Shown here piece by piece: positions 1 through 8,400 of a stretch of 41,080 nucleotides of DNA. The stretch comes from CAZMXS01 sp964570325 (lineage in GTDB: Bacteria > Verrucomicrobiota > Kiritimatiellia > CAIQIC01 > CAZMXS01). Positions within the stretch are counted from its first letter, which is position 1; the number at the start of each line of letters is the position of its first letter. The DNA lies in the NCBI GenBank assembly GCA_964570325.1, contig CAZMXS010000044.1, positions 1-41,080 of the forward strand, given 5' to 3'. Under the pieces are notes generated by a model. The model searched no databases and was not told the origin of the DNA. It was given only the letters and a program-made list of their open reading frames with translations. Made by a program: the position numbers and the translations under genes.

Positions 1-15
1 CGGCGCAAAGCGCCG
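1..15. other. GC-rich perfect hairpin at window edge
   Basis: CGGCGC-AAA-GCGCCG forms a 6-bp stem with a 3-nt loop, and a second small hairpin of the same style follows (GGCGC-CGGA-GCGCC). There is no T tract, so this may be part of a terminator or a 3' region of a gene outside the window. Bases 16-111 show no gene. Confidence 0.3.
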
Positions 16-111
16 TGCTTGGGGCGGCGAGGCGCCGGAGCGCCGAGCCGGGGGCCGATTGCGAGCAGAGTCCAGGAAAGACGAGCCGCCTTCGCTCGCC
101 GTCCAAAAAAA

Positions 112-188
112 TGGTCGGGGCGGCGAGATTTGAACTCGCGACTTTCAGCGCCCAAGGCTGACGCGCTACCAGGCTGCGCTACGCCCCG
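112..188 (-). tRNA. tRNA-Pro (anticodon UGG)
   Basis: On the minus strand the 77-nt sequence folds as a full cloverleaf. The acceptor arms CGGGGCG (182-188) and CGCCCCG (116-122) pair perfectly. The anticodon stem TCAGC/GCTGA encloses the loop CTTGGGC, giving anticodon UGG. The T-loop contains GTTCAAATC. The discriminator A and the terminal CCA are encoded. The UGG anticodon identifies a proline tRNA. Bases 189-346 downstream on the plus strand hold no gene that I can recognise. Confidence 0.95.
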
Positions 189-346
189 CCGATCAGGATG
201 GCCGTATTGTTCACGCATCCGGACGGCGATTCAATCTTTTTCAGTTATGGTTTGCGGCTGTAAGCGGGCAGGATGTCCGCGCTCCGGAGCGTACGGTTGA
301 TTTTCCGGATTTGCTCGCGGGCCGGCCTTTTGTATCTTGTCGCGCC

Positions 347-1585
347 ATGTCACAAGCCGCACTGATCATTTTTTTGATTACTTATGCCGGCGTGGCCATC
401 GGCCGGGTGCCGGGCCTGGCGCTGGACCGGACCGGCATTGCGCTGTTGGGCGCGATTGCGATGACGGTCACGGGCGTGTTGACCGAGATCGAGGCGGCGC
501 AAGCGGTGGATTTGCCCACCATCCTGTTGCTCTACGCCCTGATGGTGATCTCCGCGCAATTGCGGCTGGGCGGATTCTACGCCGCCGTCGCGCGGCGCAT
601 CAGCCGCCTGATGAACCATCCGGCGCGATTCCTGCTGATCATGATGATCGTGAGCGCGGCGTTGTCGGCATTGCTGGCCAATGACATCATTTGCCTGGCG
701 ATGACCCCCGTGCTGTGCGTCGCCCTGCTGCGGGCCAATCTGAATCCGCTGCCGTTCCTGCTCGGTTTAGCGGCCGCCAGCAATATTGGGTCGGCGGCCA
801 CGATTATCGGCAATCCGCAAAACATGCTGATCGGGCAGATGGGCCGGTTGCATTTCGGCGAGTTCCTGTTGTGGTGCGGCCCGCCCGCCGTGATCGCGCT
901 GGCCGGCGCTTATGCGATTCTCTATCTGGGGTTCCGCGGCGCACTGGCCCGGCCGACCGAAACCACGGCCGCGCCGCGCGAATCGGGGCCGGCCTACAAC
1001 GGGCATCAGACACGCAAGGGATTGCTGGCCGTCGCCTTGCTGCTCATCTTCTTCTTCACGCACATCCCGCGCGAGCTGACCGCGATTACGATTGCCGGCT
1101 GGCTGCTGTGCAGCCGGCGGATGCAGACCCGCTCGATTCTGGGCCTGGTAGACTGGCATCTCATCACCCTGTTCATCGGCCTGTTCGTCGTGATCCGCGG
1201 GATCGAATCATCGGGCCTGCCGGCGCAGGCGCTGGCCATCCTGGAGCAATATGGGATTGATATCCGCAATCATTACGTGCTGGGGCTGGTGGCGATCGTG
1301 TTGAGCAACCTCGTCAGTAATGTGCCGGCGGCAATGCTGTTAATCAAGTTTCTGGATCCGGGCGACCCCGTCGCCTGGTACATGCTGGCGGCGGCCAGCA
1401 CCTTTGCGGGTAATTTGATCACGATCGGCAGCATTGCCAACCTGATCACCTTCGAGCAGGCAGCGGCGTTCGGGGTGAAAATTTCATTCCGCCAGCATGC
1501 GCGCGTCGGGATCCCGGTGACGTTGTTTTCCCTGCTGGCGCTGCTGGGCTGGGCGTGGCTGTCCCGCAGTTGGTTCGGACCCTGA
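347..1585 (+). CDS. ArsB/NhaD-type (SLC13-like) anion permease
   Basis: A 412-residue integral membrane protein with about 10-12 hydrophobic segments along its whole length. The ATG at 347 (MSQAALIIF) is preferred over an in-frame TTG at 311, because the extra residues are not membrane-like and would follow the tRNA region closely. The motif SNIGSAATIIGNPQNM near residue 160 is the hallmark of the ArsB/NhaD/CitMHS ion-transporter fold (COG1055-like), and a second half-repeat SNLVSNVPAAMLL lies near residue 325. Family members export arsenite or move dicarboxylates, sulfate or sodium across the inner membrane. No ars genes are nearby, so the substrate is unassigned. It is convergent with the next gene, only 28 bp away. 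Confidence 0.85.
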   Translation: MSQAALIIFLITYAGVAIGRVPGLALDRTGIALLGAIAMTVTGVLTEIEAAQAVDLPTILLLYALMVISAQLRLGGFYAAVARRISRLMNHPARFLLIMMIVSAALSALLANDIICLAMTPVLCVALLRANLNPLPFLLGLAAASNIGSAATIIGNPQNMLIGQMGRLHFGEFLLWCGPPAVIALAGAYAILYLGFRGALARPTETTAAPRESGPAYNGHQTRKGLLAVALLLIFFFTHIPRELTAITIAGWLLCSRRMQTRSILGLVDWHLITLFIGLFVVIRGIESSGLPAQALAILEQYGIDIRNHYVLGLVAIVLSNLVSNVPAAMLLIKFLDPGDPVAWYMLAAASTFAGNLITIGSIANLITFEQAAAFGVKISFRQHARVGIPVTLFSLLALLGWAWLSRSWFGP

Positions 1586-1613
1586 ATTTAACGCCTGGCA
1601 ATCGGGATGAAGG

Positions 1614-2189
1614 TCACGGCTGATTGGCGGCCGGCTCCGGCGGCTTAAGTCCGACCGCTTCGATCTGGTCAATGTAGACGGGCGACTCGCCCTCGCGTGA
1701 ATTGTAAATATAAATCCCCAGACAACGCACATCGGACGGCACCACGATATCGCTCTTGGGCAGCAACACCTGCACCCAACGCTTCCCCTGGCTGGTAACT
1801 TGGGGTCCCTGTTTCCACAACCAGGCCGGACCCGACTGCGTATACATACTGGCCACAACCTGCTGCCCTTTCTCAACGTAAATCCAAGCCGCCAACCCCT
1901 TGCACTCCTTCGGCGAGCAATCAATCGGCTGCTCGGGTTTCACCTGCACATCCACCGTGTCCACACCCTTGCCCTTTTTGAAAGGATAAACACAACACAA
2001 AGACCCGCGCCCATTGTGCGCCTCGTTGGTGGAATGGACCGGCTTGATCGGGTTCTTGGGCTCATTGACCCAGCCCTCGGTGTCCGTCTCAAAATCATAG
2101 AGAATCCAGTCCTTGCTCTTGGCCTGCGCGCCCGCCAACGCCCCCAGCAGGAAAATCGCAGTCAGCAAACCCTTTTGAATCACTTTCAT
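1614..2189 (-). CDS. secreted carbohydrate-binding-like (galactose-binding fold) protein
   Basis: A 191-residue protein with an N-terminal signal peptide (MKVIQKGLLTAIFLLGALAGAQA) and then a beta-rich domain starting WILYDFETDTEGW, the typical opening of jelly-roll carbohydrate-binding domains such as CBM11-like and CIA30-like modules. The end (CLGIYIYNSREGESPVYIDQIEAVGL) matches the closing strands of that fold. The ATG at 2189 is chosen because AGGAGG lies 8 nt upstream; a longer frame to 2231 has no ribosome site. No catalytic motif is visible. It is divergent from the giant GH42-like gene and shares its upstream region, so it may help bind the same glycan outside the cytoplasm. The exact CBM family is not certain. 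Confidence 0.7.
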   Translation of the reverse strand: MKVIQKGLLTAIFLLGALAGAQAKSKDWILYDFETDTEGWVNEPKNPIKPVHSTNEAHNGRGSLCCVYPFKKGKGVDTVDVQVKPEQPIDCSPKECKGLAAWIYVEKGQQVVASMYTQSGPAWLWKQGPQVTSQGKRWVQVLLPKSDIVVPSDVRCLGIYIYNSREGESPVYIDQIEAVGLKPPEPAANQP

Positions 2190-2259
2190 AACGGCCTCCT
2201 TTTTCAATTCCTCTGCTACTCCATCTTTCAAACGAACACAACGAAAAAATCAAAAAAAT

Positions 2260-2318
2260 GGGAACCTTCCCGGTAAACAACAAGAAAACGTTTGAAATAT
2301 ATCATGTATTATTTCAAA
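2260..2318. promoter_or_regulatory. palindromes in the divergent intergenic region upstream of the GH42-like gene
   Basis: Between the divergent starts at 2189 and 2433 lie three inverted repeats: GGGAA-CC-TTCCC (2260-2271, followed on the minus strand by ATTTTTTT), AAACGTTT (2286-2293), and TTTGAAAT (2291-2298) paired with ATTTCAAA (2311-2318) over a 12-nt gap. The last two overlap. AAACGTTT is the size and CG-centred form of a LacI-type operator half, and a LacI gene lies downstream at 11133. Assignment as an operator is inference. Confidence 0.35.
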
Positions 2319-2337
2319 TATTTTTCAATTTTTCCTG

Positions 2338-2364
2338 TTGACACCCACCAATCAGTGATATACC
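2338..2364 (+). promoter_or_regulatory. possible sigma70 promoter for the GH42-like gene
   Basis: TTGACA at 2338-2343 is a perfect -35 hexamer. The best -10 match is TATACC at 2359-2364 with a short 15-bp spacer. It lies about 70 bp before the ATG. The -10 and spacing are imperfect, so confidence is low. Confidence 0.3.
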
Positions 2365-2432
2365 AATGAGACAGAACATGGGAACGTGACCACGATAAAT
2401 CCCATGAGCTTGATTTAGGTGGAGATGTAATT

Positions 2433-5400
2433 ATGAGCAAGCGATTTATTTCTGGATGCGCGCATGCGGCTTTTTTTGTGTTCATTCTTGGGACCGGTCC
2501 TGCGGCGCGGGCCGGTAATTTCATTACAGCCAAAGACGATTACCTTTGGGATCCCGCAACCGGCAAGCCGTTCATCCCGCATGGGATCGCTTACCAAACC
2601 TGGAATCGGCCGCTGGGTGTTTGGCAGACGCATGATCAGATTGACAAGGATTTGGACGATATGGTGCGCATGGGCGCCAACTCCATCCGCGTGGATTTCG
2701 TTTGGCAACACATCGAAGGGCGCGGCGACAACCTTTTCGATTGGGACAACTATGACCACCTGATCCGCGCGTGCGAAAAACGCAACATCAAGATCTTCGC
2801 CCTGGTCGGTTATCAATGGCCGCCGGACTGGTTCGCGGACGACATGTACACGATGCACCCCCCAGGCCCGGATTCGGAAGGCATTTATCATCCGGAACGC
2901 TGGCAGTCCGACATCATCAATTACGAGCATCCGCAAGCGCGCGCGCAGTACGCCGAGTTCTTCACCCACGTCTGCGGCCGTTACAAAGATTCGGAAGCGA
3001 TCGCCGGTTGGATCGTCGGCAATGAATACGGCTATCTCGGTCTTTGGAGCCTGAAATACGACGGCTATGACCCTTGGTGCGAACAGGCTTTCCGCAACTG
3101 GTGCCAGACCCGCTACACGAACATTGTAGCGCTCAACTCGGCTTGGGGTTCCGCCTACACCGGCTTCAGCCAGATCGTCCTCTCCGACACTTATGAATGG
3201 AAAGGGACCGCCGGCGCGCTCTGGTCGGACATGGTCCAATGGCATGAGGATTCCATCGCCGCGTTCACCGCTTTTGGCGCACAGGCCGCGCACGCGGCCG
3301 ACACGAACCATCTCCTCGCCTACTCCACCGTCGGGATGCAGTGGGGCGAGGAGGACTGGCGCTACCACGCTGAGGACCGCGGCAAGATCACGCGCGCCTG
3401 CGCGGCAGCCGGCGCGCCGCTGGGTTTCTTCGCGGTCAACAATTATCCTTGGGCGCTCGATGGCCATGAGACCCGCAACGGCCAGTGGGGCGTCTCCTAC
3501 ACCAAGAAGGTCACCGGCGTCCCTGTGGTGTACAGCGAGACGGGTTTCACCAGCTCCGAGACCCTTTTCCCGGGCGTAGACGAGGTTCGCCAGGGCATCC
3601 TGATCCGCAACAGCCTCTGGGAGGCGCTCTCCTGCGGCGGCATCGGCACTCACATCTTCACCTGGCAGGACCGGCCATACATGACCGACCGCGAGAAGGG
3701 TTTCGGCATCGTCACCCCCGACCGCCGCGACAAGCCCGCCATGTGGGAATGCCGCAATCTTCACTACCAGCTCGAGCAAGTGGACATCGGCCGGCTGCTC
3801 TCCGGCTCGCGGGATCCAACGCCGGACATCGCGTTCCTCTGGGTGGATGCCACGGATTCCCAGTATATCCGCTTTGAAAATGAAATGCAGCAGGAGGCCG
3901 GCGCGCTCGAGCGGCTCGGCTATGAACCGAACTTCATCATGTCGCTCAATGAGCTGGCCGCCGGCGCCTATACCAACTTCCGCGTGCTGATCCTCCCCCG
4001 CAACATGCGCTGCGACAACGTGGTCCCGAACTCCGGCGGCAAGACACTCAATGACTATCTGCGCACGGTGGTGCTGCCCGCCGGCGTTCATGTCATCGCG
4101 GTCGCCGATCTGCCGGGCATCCAGGACCGCTGGGGCAAGCCGCGCGCGGCGGCCCAGGCCGAGTTGGACGCCCTGTTCGGCATTGACGCCGCCGACCTCG
4201 GCGGTTTCCAGCCCGACGGGACAATGGATGACAGCGTGAACTACGGCTACTGGAGAACCATCAAAGTCCGATACAACGATAATGCGCCCGCCGCCCTGCG
4301 CGGGTTCGAATACCGGCCGTCCGTCTGGAAGTACAACGACCGCATCCGGGTGACCGACGGCACATTGTGGGCCGTCATGGACACCACCAACAACCGCGGT
4401 TTCGAGAGCAGCGCCAGCCAGGTTCCCGCCTGGGGCACCTGGGGCAACGTCCATGTCCGCCAGTGGTTCCCGCGGGAGGGCGCCAACCACCTGCAGCTCT
4501 GGAGTTGGTCCGGCCTCTGGCAGGACTTTGAGGACGTCGTGCCGGGTCACGCCTATTCCGCGTGGGCCTACCTGCGCAACAACCGCGATGACCCGCTGAC
4601 CAACAACACCTACGGGGTCGTCACGCTGGAATGGTACGACCGCAACGGACAGAAAGTGGGCGAGGCCGAAAGCCCGCGGCTGACCGGGCCGAACGACGAC
4701 TGGCAGCGGTTCGCGGCCGTATCCGTCGCGCCCACTAATGCGCACACCGGCCGCGTGGTGATCAAGTGCAACTGCGACGGCCCCACCCCGACCGGGTCGC
4801 TGTTCGTGGATGGCGAAACCTGCGCGCCGGCGGTCGTCGCCAAAGACCATGGCGCCGGCAAGGCGATAATCGTGCTGCATTCGCTTGAAACCTATCCTGA
4901 CGCCGACGGCGACTGGAACGCGGACGCGGTGACCTGGACCTGGCGCTCGGACGTACTGCGCGGCCTCATCCAGGACTACTGCGGCGTCCAGCCGCGCATC
5001 CAGGCGCTGGGCACGAACGCCGCGCTCTGCCTGCCCGAGTACCGCGTCTGCGCCGACGGTTCATACCTGATCAATGTTAAAAGTTATCTTTACAACTGGC
5101 ATTTGCCCAACGGCGGCACGACCACCGTCTTTACCATCAAGAGCGACATGCTCCGCGGCCACACCATCGAGTCGCTGACCCGCGCGCGCATCATTGAGAC
5201 CAACAGCGACGGCCTCTTCGATCTGACGCTCGATCCGGACGGCACCGAGATCATCCACGCCTACTCCAATCCGCCGCTGCCGCTGATCCAGATCGCCGAC
5301 GCGCCTTCCCTGATCCATCCGACCGGCGACCAGGTGCTGCAGATCAAAGTGCGCTACGACTGCATTGGCCGCACCAACCTGGCGCTCAAGCTGGCGTTCA

Positions 5401-8400
5401 TGGAAAACGGCGACAACGGGGACGGGATTACCAATGAAATCCACCAACTGATCGCCACCAATATCACCGGCGGCGCCGGCTTGCACACATTCTGGATGTG
5501 GATTCCGGACTACGATGCCGACGATCCGGACTACCTTTCGACCCCGGAGGGCGGCCGCTATCAGTTCAAGGCCTGGTTCGAAGACCGACAGGGGCAGTTC
5601 GTGGCCGCTGCCGTCCCGCAGGCGACCGAACTTAAGTGGGGCATTCGACCGACATGCGCGCTGCCGACCAACGTGGTCAAGGGCGGGCAATACGCCATTT
5701 CATTCAAGTGGGAAGAGCTGATGGAATACCTCCCGTGGGAACGCACCTCCCTGACGCGCAACGATGCCTTCCCCACGCGCGTCGCCGTGTTCCGCTCCAG
5801 CAAGACCGAGGCCCGCCACCCAGGGCACTTCACTCAGGTCAACCAGGTTTGCGACTGGCTCGAAAGCCTCGGTTACGAGTCCGGCAACAACACCGACATC
5901 GCCTTCGACAACGTGACCGTGGCCGGTCTCTTCGCGGATGATTTCAACGACGGCAACTGCGACGGCTGGACGCGCGCGGCCGGCTGCGGGAACTGGGATC
6001 CGACCGGCGGCGTGCTGCGCGCCTGGCGCATCGGCAACGACGACAACATCATCGTCGCCGGCCAGCCGACCTGGAGCAACTACACCGTCTCGGCCGACAT
6101 CCGCTATAACCGGCAGGGGCCCTATTTCAACGACGCCGAAATCTACCTGCGCTACCAGGACCGCAACAACTACTACAAGGTCGGTATTCGCAATTTTTAC
6201 GGCTATTGGCGCCTGAAATACACCGTCAAGGCCGGCGGCCAGATCGTGGATCAGAACTGGGCTTATTACTTCAGCAAGACCAACCGGCCGGTGGAGGGAA
6301 CCTGGTACAATCTTAAAATCGCCGCGCAGACCAACTTGTTCCGCGTTTATTTCGACCAGCGCGAGGTCGGCTCTTTCACCGCCACCAATTTCGCGGCAGG
6401 CCGGATTGCGCTCGGCACGAAAGCCGTCCAACTCGGGATTTACGATCCCCAACGCGGGTATTACTTCGTGGACGACGACGAACTGAGCATGGACGGCGGA
6501 CCACTGGACCTGAACTGGGGCTATCTCCATCAGTTTTTTGCCACGCTGATGCTGCCCGGCGTATACGTGATGAGCGACACCGAGGTGCATAACCTGCGCG
6601 CATGGCTCACCAACGGCCTGTACAGCGTCATCGCCACCGATGGCGGCACGGCAATGCAGGACGAGACCGGCGCCTGGGATCTTGGCCGCGTCGAGGATCT
6701 CTTCGGCGCGCAGGCGACAATCGGCGTCATCTCCAACATCACCGGCGTGACCATTGGCGACGCGAATCATTACATCACCCTGGACTATGCGGCGGGGGAT
6801 GCGGTGGCGGCATCCGGGCCGGCGCATTTCTGGCGCGCCGCGTCCAACGGGCTGGCGCTCGGAACGATGACGGGCGGCGGCACGTCGGCCCCCGCCCTGC
6901 TCTGCCGGAAGATCAATGAAAACAGTTGGCGACCGGCTAAAGCATTCTGCTTCAACTTCAACGCGGCGGCCGCCGGCCAGTTGCAGGGCGCGTTCAGCCA
7001 ACTGGCGCGCCGCGTCTTCGAGTGGGCCCGCGGCGAGGCGTACAAGGTGCACATGGAACTGAATTACGGAATGATTCCCTGCGCCACGCTCGACGGCTGG
7101 GCGCTCGGCGCCGACGGCACCAACACGCTGGTGTTCCGCGTGCCCGAAGACGGTTTGATGACCGGCAGCAACCTCATGTGGACGATGTATGTCCACCCGT
7201 GGGATTCCGAAAACCCGTGGGCGAACCATGGCGGTTTCTACTCGTCCGCCAACGACAGCGCCGCGCGGCCGGTTACCCTCCCCGGCAAGGGCTTGCAGAT
7301 TATCGGCGGCGCCGACGCGGTCTTCGCCGGCCGGGCCTGGGGCCTATACGCCGTCTACAACACCGAAGGCGAAGCCTGCACGTTGTATTACGGACTGCAG
7401 GACAAGGGTAACCTGCTCGGCGAGGACAACTTCAACGACTCGAATTACAATGGCTGGGCGGTCAGCGGCGGCGCGCACATCGGTTGGAGCGCCACGACCC
7501 GCGTGCTGCGCGCCGCCGTGCTGGGGGCCGGCGGCGAAGCCCGAATCACACGCGAAGGGCTGAATGTTTCCAACCGCAATCTCACCGTCGAATTCGACTG
7601 CCGCTTCACCAACGGCGCGAACACGGCCGGCCTCCTGTACCGGGGCGTCCCGCTGTACATCGGCCCGGCGCGCTGCGGCTGGGCGGACACCAATGCGGCG
7701 TACCTCGCCAATGCGACGGTGTGGGCGACGGCCGGCTGGCACCGGGTCATGGTCAACATCCGCTCCGGCGCGCCGCACTGGCGCAGCGATCTGTACGTAG
7801 ATGGCCTGCCCCTCTTCGTCAACGAGCGCATCGAGGTCGCCGCCTTCGCGACAAACACGCTCGGCTTCTTCAGCCCCACCAATGCCGGCGCCGTCGAATG
7901 GGACAATTTCCGGGTGGCGGACGAGGAATACTCGACGGGGCAGCAAGTGGTGAGCGGCTTGTGTTTAGCGACCAATGCCGAGCCGAACTTCTGGGCCTGG
8001 GTGCCGGACTATGATCCCGCCTGGAACGAATATACCGGTTATCCACGGGGCGGCTCGAACGAGTGGTACATGTACCTCGACGGCCAGGGCGTCAACGCGC
8101 GCGCGCGGGTGCAGGTGTATTTCTCCCCGCGGCTGATGGTCGAACATCCCGCCTTCCCGAGCAACCTGCAGCCGGGCGTCAGTTACAATGTGCCGATCGA
8201 ATGGGAAAACCTGGCGGCGGATGCCGTCCCGTCCCGCCTCCGCATCGAACTGGTTGAACCCTACCGCGGCGTGACCTACGCCACGGCGGATTACTGGATC
8301 ACCAACGCCACCGGTTCCGGATTCTTCCCGGTTTTTGTTCCGGAGATGATTCCCGCCGGCAACGATTTTCTGTGGGCCGCCTACATCTATACGACCAACG

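Noticed and set aside
112..188. tRNA-Pro as the attachment site of an integrated element
   Set aside because: No integrase gene and no partial tRNA copy are visible in the window.
2415..4880. Long open frame on the minus strand opposite the GH42-like gene (also at 7965-10877)
   Set aside because: These frames lie wholly antisense to a gene with strong motifs, have no recognisable domains and show the Val/Ala/Arg/Gly/Asp-rich make-up typical of shadows of GC-rich codons.
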